This document shows, one piece after another, positions 8,442 to 17,959 of a DNA stretch of 47,751 nucleotides. This stretch comes from Candidatus Puniceispirillum sp. (GTDB taxonomy: Bacteria > Electryoneota > RPQS01 > DYHQ01): assembly GCA_020724065.1 (NCBI GenBank), contig DYHQ01000004.1, positions 1 to 47,751 on the forward strand, read 5' to 3'. Each line of letters starts with the position of its first letter. Within the stretch, counting starts at the first letter, position 1. Below the pieces are notes generated by a model, which did no database searches, was not told the DNA's origin, and worked only from the letters and a program-made list of their open reading frames with translations. A program made the position numbers and the translations under genes.

Positions 8442-10139
8442 ATGAACTATTTCCGGATGTTCCCCATACTCGTCCCTTTCTTTCTTATTAGCCTCCTCTC
8501 TGCCCTACCGCTGCGATCAGATAGCGTGGACGGCCCATATTGGATTTTCTTTGCCGATAAAGGGAGTGAGAGAACAGCGCTGCCAAAGGCATTGGATGAC
8601 TCACGCGCGACATTGGACTCCCACGCTCGCTGGCGACGAGCCAAAGTGCTGCCGCATCTCGTTGATGAACTCGACTTGCCTGTCGCACCACACTATCATG
8701 AGGCCGTCTCGTCATGCGGGGCACACCTGCGTTTCACAAGTCGTTGGCTGAATGCTGTCAGTGTGGATGCCGACGCCGAGGCCTTGGACAGAATCTGCGG
8801 TCTCCCTTTTGTTCGGAAGGTGCAGCCTGTCGCGAAGTATTGGCCGTGCGACCGAAATCTCAGATGTGAGCCATCCAGCGTTCTGGGAGAGGAGAAGACC
8901 AATTCTCACTTCGATGACCCCGATTACGGTCCCTCGTTCGGTCAACTCGAACTGTGCCATGTGCCGGCCATGCACGCACGAGGTTTGACCGGTAATGGCG
9001 TTCGGCTGTGCCTCCTTGATACAGGCTATTGGCTGGAACACGAAGTCTTTGACAGTGCGAATGTCATCGCGACGTGGGATTTCATCAACGGAGACAGTAT
9101 CGTCTGGAATGAGGACGGACAAGACACGGTATTCCAGCACGACCATGGGACCATTACGCTCTCCGTTGCTGCGGGGAAAAGAGACGGCAGCCTCTACGGC
9201 CCGGCTTTCGGTGCGGAACTCATTCTCGGCAAGACGGAGGATGTTCGCAGCGAGACCCCGATTGAGGAGGATTACTATGTGGCAGGTTTGGAATGGGCAG
9301 ACAGCTTGGGAGCGGATGTTGTCTCCTCAAGTCTCGGCTACTTAGATTGGTACACCTTTGAAGACATGGACGGAAACACGGCAGTGACCACAATCGCAGT
9401 GGACATCGCCGTCTCGCGGGGCATGATCGTCTGCACAGCGGCCGGCAATGAACGCTTGTCAGAATGGGGACATATCATTGCACCGGCGGATGCCGACTCT
9501 GTGATAGCTGTTGGAGCTGTCGACAGCTTAGGGGATATTGCTTATTTTTCCTCGCCGGGCCCCACATTCGACGGACGTATCAAACCGGAGGTCTGCGCGC
9601 ATGGTTTTGGCACCTACGCTGCTATACCCTGGTTTGGCCCCAGCGGTTATCTGCGCGCTTCGGGTACTTCACTCTCGACACCTATTATCGGTGGCATCTG
9701 TGCGTTACTCTTAGAGGCTCACCCGGATTGGACTCCCATGCAGTTGCGCGAGGCTCTGCTGATGACCGCGAGTCAGGCCGTGTCGCCTGACACCAATTAT
9801 GGGTGGGGAATTGCGAACGGTCTGGCCGCGTTGGACTATTTCGAGACGGTTCCGCACCAAATAGCGTTCGCTCCTCAAAAGGGGATCCTTATCGAAGCTT
9901 ACCCTAATCCGACCAACAGCCTTGTCACTTGGAACATCAAAATCCCGGAAAGGCTGATTGGCTCTTTCACTGTAATGGACATTCTCGGACGCAACGTTGC
10001 ACACATGCCAAGGAGCCAATGGGTCTCAGGCCGTCATCGCCTTCCTCTCGATGCAACGAATCTGCCGTCGGGCATGTATTTTGGTCGCTTTGAGACAGCG
10101 ATTGGACAGACAGTCGGCAAGGTCGTTGTGCTCAAATAA
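8442..10139 (+). CDS. Secreted S8 (subtilisin-like) serine protease with T9SS-like C-terminal sorting domain
   Basis: 565 aa; signal peptide; S8 motifs LLDTGYWLEHEVF (Asp), DHGTITLSVAAG (His), GTSLSTPIIGG (Ser); C-terminus EAYPNPTNS...LPSGMYFGRF...VGKVVVLK. Confidence 0.9.
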   Translation: MNYFRMFPILVPFFLISLLSALPLRSDSVDGPYWIFFADKGSERTALPKALDDSRATLDSHARWRRAKVLPHLVDELDLPVAPHYHEAVSSCGAHLRFTSRWLNAVSVDADAEALDRICGLPFVRKVQPVAKYWPCDRNLRCEPSSVLGEEKTNSHFDDPDYGPSFGQLELCHVPAMHARGLTGNGVRLCLLDTGYWLEHEVFDSANVIATWDFINGDSIVWNEDGQDTVFQHDHGTITLSVAAGKRDGSLYGPAFGAELILGKTEDVRSETPIEEDYYVAGLEWADSLGADVVSSSLGYLDWYTFEDMDGNTAVTTIAVDIAVSRGMIVCTAAGNERLSEWGHIIAPADADSVIAVGAVDSLGDIAYFSSPGPTFDGRIKPEVCAHGFGTYAAIPWFGPSGYLRASGTSLSTPIIGGICALLLEAHPDWTPMQLREALLMTASQAVSPDTNYGWGIANGLAALDYFETVPHQIAFAPQKGILIEAYPNPTNSLVTWNIKIPERLIGSFTVMDILGRNVAHMPRSQWVSGRHRLPLDATNLPSGMYFGRFETAIGQTVGKVVVLK

Positions 10140-10167
10140 TCCGCAACGATAACTCCGAATCCTCGCC

Positions 10168-11401
10168 ATGACTTTGCTCAAGAAGGTGCGTACCCAATTC
10201 TCTCCCGGGCTCCTTCCGCTTTGGCTCGCCGGTTTCATCTCGACCTGTGGTGACGAAATCAGTTGGATCGCGTTTCTTTGGCTGCTCTATGATCTGACCG
10301 GTTCGAAACTGGCGACGGGATTGGTTTGGTCGCTCCAATTCCTGCCGGTCATCTTGTTTGGGCTTTTTGCGGGAGTCTTGGTGGATCGATTCAACCGTCG
10401 TCGTGTTATGATGGTCGCCGATTTTGCACGAGCGCTCCTGATCGCAGCGATCCCTCTGCTGCTTGTCTCGGGCCACCTCAGAGGAATTCACTTGGGCATC
10501 GTTGCGTTCATGATTTCCGCCTTCTCAACCGCTTTCATGCCCGCCCGCGATGCTCTCGTTCCCGAGCTCGTCGAAAGAGAGAAGCTGACTCAAGCCAATG
10601 CGCTCATCCAAGGCTCCCACAACCTTGCTTTTTTGATCAGCCGGATTGGCTGCAGCCGCACTGCCTCTCCTGAAGCTTCAGGGCCTCTTCTACATGGATG
10701 CCCTTTCCTATTTGGCCTCGCTTGTTTGTATCTGGCGAATCAAGAAATCTCAAGATGCTCGCCAATTAATGCCATCGGCGACATTGGAGACCGAGCTGCC
10801 GCCACCACACTCCCTGCGAGAAGGACTTGCCTTTGCCTTGCGCGACGGCCGCATCCGCGGATTGCTTTTCCTTACCGCGGTGAACAATCTTTTCATCATG
10901 GGGCCTGCCATCGTCGGATTTCCCATCTATGTGAGGGATCACCTCGGGCGTGGGCCGGAGGGTTTGGCCAGCATGGATGCCGCGTTCGCCGCCGGCATGA
11001 TTGTGGGAAGTTTCGTTCTTCATCGCTGGGGAAAACGACTGCCCAAAGGCCGCGTGATTCTGAGCGCGATTGTCTTTGACGGACTCACCTTCATTCCTCT
11101 GCTATGGACAAACGAGCTCTGGGCAAGCATGCTCCTCATCTTCATCCACGCTCTCGGGGTACCCTTCATCATTGTTCCCCGCACCACCATGATTCAAGAA
11201 ATCGTGGCGCCTCGCATGCAAGGACGCGTCTTCAGCATGCTCAACCTGGCTGTCTTCGGACTCACGGCTCTGAGTGCCGCCCTAACGGGAATCGCAATGG
11301 AATGGGTCTCCATTGCTGAACTCTACGCCATCATTGGCACGCTGGCTGCATGCGTTGGACTTGCGGGCTGGACACTCCGCGACCTGCGCTGTGCAAGATA
11401 G
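10168..11401 (+). pseudogene. MFS transporter split by an apparent +1 frameshift near 10636-10645
   Basis: N-terminal half in frame of 10168 (GLLPLWLAGFISTCGDEISWIAFLWLLYDLTGSKLATGLV...ALIQGSHNLAFLI); C-terminal half in the frame of 10646-11401 (LAAAALPLLKLQGLFYMDALSYLASL...); removing one base near 10639 gives a continuous MFS protein. Confidence 0.8.
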
Positions 11402-11688
11402 GCCTGTCCCCCGACAGAAATAGGCCCCTCTCGACCTCCCCTTCCATATTATAACCTCCCATCGGGCATGAAATCCACTGCGATCCACGGGTGCGACCTT
11501 TTCATCGCAGTCATGTCTCGGAAGAATCACTTTTGCAGATATTGCCGGCTATCGTATTTGTTCAACTCTCGATTCTTCAACGGGCATCAAAAGTTGGAAC
11601 CTGCGTATTTCCCTTTCCCAACTATAGGCTGCGTCGTTTGCGTCTATAGTCATTCTCAAAAGTCGGCTGCGATGTCGGGACCCGCCGA

Positions 11689-11714
11689 GCCGGGTTAAGT
11701 CTTCGCAACCCGGC
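11689..11714. repeat. Hairpin GCCGGGTT/AACCCGGC
   Basis: 8-bp perfect inverted repeat around a 10-nt loop. Confidence 0.5.
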
Positions 11715-11839
11715 CCGAATCAGAAACAGATATCGCAACTTACTTTTGGGAATCACTATATGTGTGCGCTGATTTTAGCACGATTTCAGTTTGTTTTATG
11801 GCGATTCTTGAAAGTCCTCCGACATGTCAGGTCGCTGGA

Positions 11840-11859
11840 CAAGGGGTTGAAACCCCTTG
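11840..11859. repeat. Palindromic hairpin CAAGGGGTTGAAACCCCTTG
   Basis: Inverted repeat in an intergenic hairpin-rich region. Confidence 0.6.
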
Positions 11860-11911
11860 CCTTTTGCCCGGGGAAGCGGCTTTAGCCCCTTGCGATGTCG
11901 GCCCACTTTTG

Positions 11912-12072
11912 GGGCGTGTTGCCCAAATCGCAGGCAGCCCGCCCTTTGTCCAATTCAGGGGATGCCGGAAGTCTCGGGTTGTCTCAGAACGACTCGAAAC
12001 GCTCTGCTGTCTCTCGGATTCCGGCCGGGCGAGGACGCCCGGCTCGGCGACCTCGATCTGGGCAACACGCCC
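11912..12072. repeat. Long-range inverted repeat (arms 11912-11930 and 12054-12072) enclosing hairpin GCCGGGCG-AGGA-CGCCCGGC at 12024-12043
   Basis: GGGCGTGTTGCCCAAATCG vs reverse complement of CGATCTGGGCAACACGCCC, 18 of 19 matching. Confidence 0.65.
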
Positions 12073-12199
12073 TTTGAGAACCGCTATAATATGGATAGAC
12101 TTCGGCATGAGTGCTTGCGTGCGATGAAGTGAGTGGGGAGGTCGTGGAGGGCCGAGAAGGCGGTGGCGTGGGCTGCCGCCTTTTTCATTGTGGGTGGAG

Positions 12200-14248
12200 T
12201 TATGAAATCGTGGGAGGAGTTGTCTCGGTTCCCTGGCCGATGGCGGCTCGTCTGAGCCACCACCATCCCGCTGCGAAAAGCACGATGGCGACAGCGACAA
12301 ATCCCCAAGGCAGAAGTTCCCTTTCGTCCAGCCGAAGGCCGCTCATCTTTGAAAGAGCCTCCTGCTGTCGCTGACCAAAGAAGGCCAAGGCGTTGCACAA
12401 GGCATGACCGAACATGGCAGGCAAAATCGATCCCGATTCAACGGCCAAAATCGCCAAAACGAATCCCAAGAAAGCCGTAGGCAACAAGCGATAGGGATCC
12501 AGATGGAGGATGCCGAAAACGACGCTGACAGCAAGCACGGCTCGGGCCTTGCCCAATCGCGGCAGCCAGGCTCGCAGCAGATAGCCTCGACACAGCAATT
12601 CCTCGCAGACTCCTGGAAGAACGGCAATGTACATCAGTGCGTGCCAGGGCGGCAAGGCGTTGAATTGAGCGAAGAGACCTTCAAATTGTTCGAGAAGGCT
12701 ACTCGGGAAAGGAAAAATGAGGTTTTGTAGTGAGGCAAGTTCGACGGCCAGAAGCCATCCCCCCACAGCGAATATCAGCGAAGGGAGCCAAGCGATCGTG
12801 GGCGGTATTGCCAGTCCAAGAGAACGGCGCATGTCATGCCGACCCCATCGGAGCGCAAGAAGGGGTGGCAGAAGAATCAATAGAATCTCTGTCTTAAGCA
12901 ATCCACGCACCAGATTCGCGCTCTGCCATCGGGAACCGACGAAGAAAACCAGAATCAGGACAACAATAAAAATGAAGAGAGCCCCCGAGGCGCTGGGAAG
13001 AGGTTGAGCGATGAGCGGACGCCTAAAGGGGGACCAGCGTACCTCCTCGGCATGGCGAAAAAGCACCGACTCACGCCGAAACTGCGAAATCGCCCAATGC
13101 AGTGATAGCCCCGCGAGAAGGCAAGATGATAAGAAAGTCAACACAGACTCAACAAACGGGTACCGACCCACAAGAAATTCTTTCGTCAAGAGAGAAATGT
13201 TGATAATCGGAACAAGCGAGAGGGATGGAGAGATTTGCGTGCCGGGCAACGCCGAGACAATCGCCGGAAGAATCACCACCATATAGAGAGGCGTCAGAAG
13301 ATTCTGACCTTCTTTGTAGCTGCGAGCCGGCGTGGCCACCGCCATGCAAATGGCACTGAAAAAGACAGCCATCGGCAACAGGATTAGGGCAACGGAGACC
13401 AGGGCGAGCGGCGTGATTCCAAAGCCAAAGTGCCCCATTGTCGTCCCGGCCTCCCCAAGTCTCATTCCCCATGAAAATGTCAGTCCCATCGAGCCAATGT
13501 TCAAGAAAGTCGTGATCAGCGAGATAGAGAGAATGGCAATGAATTTCCCATAGACGATTTCGCTGCGATACGCCGGAGAGACGAGCAAGGTCTCCAGTGT
13601 GCCGCGTTCCTTCTCCCCCGCCGTCAGGTCAATGGCGGGATAAAATGCTCCCATCATGGCCATGATGATCAGAAGATAGCCCAGAAACTTCCCCAAGACG
13701 AATCCCGACATCTCCTCGCTCGTCGCGACATTTTCAAGACGCGTGACAAAGGGCCGCAAGAGCGATGTGTCTGCCGCCAGCGCTTCGAATCGTTTGGCGA
13801 CAATCGCCTCCTGGTAATACCGAAGCGCACGCTCGACCTTGGTTCGCGCCTGTCCGGAGCGTTCCTTGGCGGCATTGTAATGGATCGTGAGAGAAGTCGA
13901 ATGATGAGCCTGGATGCTGTCGCCAAATCCCGGCGGAATCTCGATGGCGGCATGAAGCTCGCCTGCCCCCAGCGCATGCCTCCAATCCGCAACCGGCGTC
14001 ACATGAATGGCGACCGCCGAATCGAGGGTCGTGCGAAGCTCAACCGGCGCTTTCTCCCCGATAATCGCTATTCTGGCTTCTTCCTCCTCCAGTTTTTTCG
14101 TTTGCAGGATGGAAAACTGGATGACGCCAATCATAAGCAAAGGATAGAGAAGAATTGGGAGGACAATCATCACAAAGAGAGTGCGTCGGTCGCGCAGAAT
14201 GTCGCGCATCTCTTTCAAATAGATTGTCTTGAGCTGGGGGAAACGCAT
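12200..14248 (-). CDS. NatB-like ABC-2 type permease fused to CPBP (CAAX-like) intramembrane protease
   Basis: 682 aa; N-terminal TIYLKEMRDILRDRRTLFVMIVLPILLYPLLM and GEKERGTLETLLVSP; C-terminal CPBP motifs PGVCEELLCRGYLLR, FGILHLDPYRLLPTAFLGFVLA, MFGHALCNALAF. Confidence 0.88.
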   Translation of the reverse strand: MRFPQLKTIYLKEMRDILRDRRTLFVMIVLPILLYPLLMIGVIQFSILQTKKLEEEEARIAIIGEKAPVELRTTLDSAVAIHVTPVADWRHALGAGELHAAIEIPPGFGDSIQAHHSTSLTIHYNAAKERSGQARTKVERALRYYQEAIVAKRFEALAADTSLLRPFVTRLENVATSEEMSGFVLGKFLGYLLIIMAMMGAFYPAIDLTAGEKERGTLETLLVSPAYRSEIVYGKFIAILSISLITTFLNIGSMGLTFSWGMRLGEAGTTMGHFGFGITPLALVSVALILLPMAVFFSAICMAVATPARSYKEGQNLLTPLYMVVILPAIVSALPGTQISPSLSLVPIINISLLTKEFLVGRYPFVESVLTFLSSCLLAGLSLHWAISQFRRESVLFRHAEEVRWSPFRRPLIAQPLPSASGALFIFIVVLILVFFVGSRWQSANLVRGLLKTEILLILLPPLLALRWGRHDMRRSLGLAIPPTIAWLPSLIFAVGGWLLAVELASLQNLIFPFPSSLLEQFEGLFAQFNALPPWHALMYIAVLPGVCEELLCRGYLLRAWLPRLGKARAVLAVSVVFGILHLDPYRLLPTAFLGFVLAILAVESGSILPAMFGHALCNALAFFGQRQQEALSKMSGLRLDERELLPWGFVAVAIVLFAAGWWWLRRAAIGQGTETTPPTIS

Positions 14249-14378
14249 CGCTTTCCTGAGTGGGCAGAGGATAATGTCTGAAGGGACTTACAGGGTGATA
14301 ATATGCACTTTTGTCTCTATTTTCGCAAGTGCACAAAGGAAGTAGGAGAGAGTTTGTGAGAGGAGGCTACCGAAATGG

Positions 14379-14822
14379 CTACTCAATCCGTCCCGCCAGG
14401 CGGGCGTCAGCGATAATCTTGGCATGGTCAAAAGCCATTTCTGGCGGCAACTGGTCCAGCGCGAACCATTGCACTTGAGCCGCGTCATCGCCAGCACGAA
14501 TCTCCCCGCCGGGCTCGGCAGTGAAAACCACCGTCAGAGTATGGAACCTTGGGTCGCGCCCCGGCTGAGAATAGACTCGAAACTGGCGAAGATTGCGCAT
14601 CTCCAGGCCCGTCTCTTCTTTCGCTTCCCGTGCGGCGGCTTGCTCGGCCGACTCGCCATAGTCAATGAAGCCGCCCGGCAGTGCCCAACCGAATGGCGGA
14701 TTCTTCCGGCGGATGAGTAGCACTTTTCCCGGACGATGAAAAAGAATATCCGCCGTCGGATAGGGATTGCGGAAAGGCTCGATTGCACCACCGCAATGGG
14801 GACAAATGATCTCGTTTGTCAT
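14379..14822 (-). CDS. NUDIX hydrolase
   Basis: 147 aa; Nudix box GGFIDYGESAEQAAAREAKEETGL; N-terminal CPHCGG zinc knuckle. Confidence 0.93.
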   Translation of the reverse strand: MTNEIICPHCGGAIEPFRNPYPTADILFHRPGKVLLIRRKNPPFGWALPGGFIDYGESAEQAAAREAKEETGLEMRNLRQFRVYSQPGRDPRFHTLTVVFTAEPGGEIRAGDDAAQVQWFALDQLPPEMAFDHAKIIADARLAGRIE

Positions 14823-14863
14823 GGCAGTTCGCTTGGGAATGTGCCATCGGCTTCTCGCTGCAC

Positions 14864-14900
14864 AAAAAACCGGCCGCAGTGCAGACAGTACTGCGGCCGG
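14864..14900 (-). terminator. Rho-independent terminator downstream of the PDZ gene
   Basis: Minus strand CCGGCCGCAGT-ACTGTCTGC-ACTGCGGCCGG followed by TTTTTT; perfect 11-bp stem. Confidence 0.7.
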
Positions 14901-14976
14901 TCAAAAGGATGCGCCGAGTGGCGGCACGAAGGTTCAGGGGAGGCTCCCTTCGCGCCTCTCCAAGCTTCGGCGCATA

Positions 14977-16002
14977 TTACATCTTCTGTTGTTGAGATTT
15001 TTCCTCTTTGAGCCGCTCCAGCTCTTTCTCAAGCTCCTGAAGACGACCCTTCAGCTCCTCGAGTTGTGGCTGCAGCTCAAGTCGAAATTCGTAGGCTCTC
15101 TCTCGGATCTCGTCCGGATCCACTTTTGGAATTGAACCCGGAAGGTCGTCCAGAAGTTCCCGACATTTTTCATCACGAAATATTTTGCAGCGCCCCATGG
15201 GCAGCCCTAATCCGAGACCATAGAGATCAACACATCCGAGCTCATCAAGCCGCCCCTCAAGTTCAACTTCAATGGCCTTTTTCTCCCCTCTGCGAACGAC
15301 CTCGAATTTGGCCTTCTCGCCCGGCTCGTGGCATCGGACAAGGCGCTGGACATCTCCCGCATCATCAGTTTCGATGCCATCTATACGAATAATGACATCT
15401 CCCGCCTCAATTCCAGCCTTCTCCGCCGGACTTCCTTTTTCAACATCTGAAATCAGAACACCTTCTTCCACACTGAAATACTTGGCCAATCCCTCGCTCA
15501 GCTCCTGCAAGTGGATACCTGCATAGGCGCGTTTCGGGGCTTTGTGCGTCATGAGTGGCGGCCAGTCGCTTTCCTTCTCATCGTTGTCGGTCCGTATCTT
15601 AATGCGCTTGGATAATTGGCGCGCCCCAAGCGTTGCCTCAACCGTCTGCTCCTTACCACCCCGAATGATCCCGATCTGAACAACATCCCCTGAGCTTTTC
15701 TCTCTGAGCATCTCCCGCAGATTGTCTGGGCTCTCGACAGGATTCCCGTCAAATTTGACGACAATATCATTGGAGCGCAGTCCGGCTTCCTCGGCAGGAG
15801 AATCGCTCGTGACCTTCCGCACCAGAGCACCATGCCCTGTTTCGACACCATAGTCGGCAGCAGCTCCTTCCGTAACCTCGTCCAGTACCACCCCTAAGAA
15901 AGCCCGCTTACCTTTTTCGACTGACATACCTGCAAAGACCGCTGCGGCGCCGGCGACCAGGAGAATCGCCCCCAGAATCAAGATTGGATACCTGCGAAAC
16001 AT
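14977..16002 (-). CDS. Membrane-anchored protein with two PDZ domains and a C-terminal coiled coil
   Basis: Start reassigned to MFRRYPILILGAILLVAGAA (ORF extends to 16113); PDZ motifs VTSDSPAEEAGLRSNDIVVKFDGNPV and VEKGSPAEKAGIEAGDVIIRIDGIET; no protease triad seen. Confidence 0.85.
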   Translation of the reverse strand: MFRRYPILILGAILLVAGAAAVFAGMSVEKGKRAFLGVVLDEVTEGAAADYGVETGHGALVRKVTSDSPAEEAGLRSNDIVVKFDGNPVESPDNLREMLREKSSGDVVQIGIIRGGKEQTVEATLGARQLSKRIKIRTDNDEKESDWPPLMTHKAPKRAYAGIHLQELSEGLAKYFSVEEGVLISDVEKGSPAEKAGIEAGDVIIRIDGIETDDAGDVQRLVRCHEPGEKAKFEVVRRGEKKAIEVELEGRLDELGCVDLYGLGLGLPMGRCKIFRDEKCRELLDDLPGSIPKVDPDEIRERAYEFRLELQPQLEELKGRLQELEKELERLKEEKSQQQKM

Positions 16003-16299
16003 GATACCTCCGTGGACTCGTTGGATTCGTTGGTCCCTCCGCAGCAAGGGCCTGGCTTCTATCCAATCCGACGAGGTACGACGCAAAAAGTTCCCGGCGC
16101 AACCGACCTGCAAAGAAGGCCTATTGCAATTCGGTGAAATTCAAAGCGAAGTCGGCAAACACTCGACATCTTCTTCTCTTTTCGTTCGCCCGAGAGTTCT
16201 TCAGAATTGGGAGTGCATTTGCGATTTCAGGATATTTCAGCTATGTTATGCGTTACATTTGGAGCAGGGGAGTCAGCACAAAAACTATTGGGATAAACC

Positions 16300-17847
16300 A
16301 TGTTACCCGAATTCCGGAATGAGTCTCTTACGGATTTCTCTGTAGAGTCCAATCGCAAAGCATTTCAAACGGCCCTGGAAAAAGTCCAGTCGGAACTTGG
16401 ACATGAATGGCCGATCCTCATTGACGGGCAACGGAAAACCACGGGGCAGACCTTTGCCCGTCTCAATCCTGCTCAGACTGCGGAGACAATCGCAAGATTC
16501 GCAAAAGGGACAAAGGAGACAGCCCTTGAGGCCGTTGCGGCCGCCGACAAACACTTTCAGGAGTGGAGCCACTGGGAGCCAGAGGCTCGGGCGCGAATCC
16601 TCCTTCGAGCGGCAGCGATGCTGCGTCGCCGCAAGCACGAGTTTTCAGCGACGATGGTCCTTGAAGTGGGCAAGAACTGGGCGGAAGCCGATGGAGACAC
16701 TGCTGAGGCCATTGACTTCATGGAGTTTTACGCCCGCGAGATGATGAGGCTAGCCGAACCGCAGCCGCTCGTGGGCATCGCCGGCGAAGAAGAGAATCTC
16801 TATTACATGCCTCTTGGCATCGGCGTTGTGATTCCCCCGTGGAACTTTCCACTGGCAATCCTCGTCGGGATGACAACAGCCTCACTGGTTGCGGGGAACA
16901 CCGTCATCCTCAAGCCCGCCTCTGCATCACCCTTCATCGCTTGGAGATTCTACAATCTTCTGGAGGAAGCCGGGCTGCCTCCCGGTGTATTAAATTTCTT
17001 GCCCGGCCATGGGAGCGCAATCGGCGATACGATTGTCAGCCATCCTCGGACTCGCTTCATCGCTTTCACGGGCTCCAAGGAGGTCGGTCTTCACATTCAG
17101 CGCCTGGCTGCCGAAATCGCACCCGGGCAGATTTGGATCAAACGCACCATTCTCGAAATGGGCGGCAAGGATTGCATTCTCGTGGATGAATCCGCGAATC
17201 CTGAAGACGCGGCGCAAGGCATCTACGCATCGGCGTTTGGATTTCAGGGACAAAAATGCTCGGCCTGTTCGCGCGCAATCATTCACGAGAAGCTCTATGA
17301 TGATGTCGTCGGTCGCGTTGTCGAGATGGCTCAGAAAACGACGATAGGACCCACGAAAGACTGCGGCAACTACCTTGGACCGGTCGTTGACGAGGCCGCT
17401 TTCAACAAAATCATGGAGTACATCGAAATCGGCAAGAAGGAAGGCAAGCTCCTAACTGGCGGCGAGCGGGGCCACACGGGAGGCTGGTTCATCAAGCCGA
17501 CCGTCTTTGGAAACATCGGGCCGGAGGCGCGCATCTTTCAAGAAGAGATATTCGGGCCGGTGTTGGCGTGCACGAAAGTCAAGAGCTTCAAGCAAGGTCT
17601 GGAATATGCCAATGCGACCGACTACGGTCTGACCGGCGCCCTCTACTCCAACAATCGCCAACACCTCGAGATCGCCCGCCGCGACTTCCATGTCGGCAAT
17701 CTCTATCTCAACCGCAAGTGTACCGGCGCGCTGGTCGGGGCACACCCCTTTGGCGGTTTCAACATGAGCGGCACCGACTCCAAAGCCGGCGGACGCGACT
17801 ATTTGCTGCTTTTCACGCAGGCCAAATCGGTGGCCGAGAGGTTTTAG
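16300..17847 (+). CDS. L-glutamate gamma-semialdehyde (1-pyrroline-5-carboxylate) dehydrogenase
   Basis: 515 aa aldehyde dehydrogenase; EMGGKDCILVDESAN, FGFQGQKCSACSRAI (catalytic Cys), EIFGPVLACTKV, FGGFNMSGTDSKAGG, typical of the RocA/PruA group. Confidence 0.93.
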   Translation: MLPEFRNESLTDFSVESNRKAFQTALEKVQSELGHEWPILIDGQRKTTGQTFARLNPAQTAETIARFAKGTKETALEAVAAADKHFQEWSHWEPEARARILLRAAAMLRRRKHEFSATMVLEVGKNWAEADGDTAEAIDFMEFYAREMMRLAEPQPLVGIAGEEENLYYMPLGIGVVIPPWNFPLAILVGMTTASLVAGNTVILKPASASPFIAWRFYNLLEEAGLPPGVLNFLPGHGSAIGDTIVSHPRTRFIAFTGSKEVGLHIQRLAAEIAPGQIWIKRTILEMGGKDCILVDESANPEDAAQGIYASAFGFQGQKCSACSRAIIHEKLYDDVVGRVVEMAQKTTIGPTKDCGNYLGPVVDEAAFNKIMEYIEIGKKEGKLLTGGERGHTGGWFIKPTVFGNIGPEARIFQEEIFGPVLACTKVKSFKQGLEYANATDYGLTGALYSNNRQHLEIARRDFHVGNLYLNRKCTGALVGAHPFGGFNMSGTDSKAGGRDYLLLFTQAKSVAERF

Positions 17848-17904
17848 CAATGACTTCCAAACTGAATCCTTGAGAATCGCGTTCGCAGGCGCTGAAACAA
17901 AGAG

Positions 17905-17938
17905 AAAACCCCGATAGCAGTCTGTTCGGGGTTTTTCT
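17905..17938 (+). terminator. Terminator between convergent genes
   Basis: AAAACCCCGA / TCGGGGTTTT with flanking A and T tracts, possibly bidirectional. Confidence 0.75.
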
Positions 17939-17959
17939 TATGCTTATCTATGAGTCAGA

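Noticed and set aside
11827-12300. 157-aa minus-strand ORF in the hairpin-rich intergenic region
   Set aside because: Composition is driven by palindromes and it overlaps the end of the permease-CPBP gene; no homology signature.
14302-14332. TGCACTT...AAGTGCA inverted repeat upstream of the permease-CPBP gene
   Set aside because: Possible operator, but arms are only 7 bp and no repressor or clear promoter supports it.
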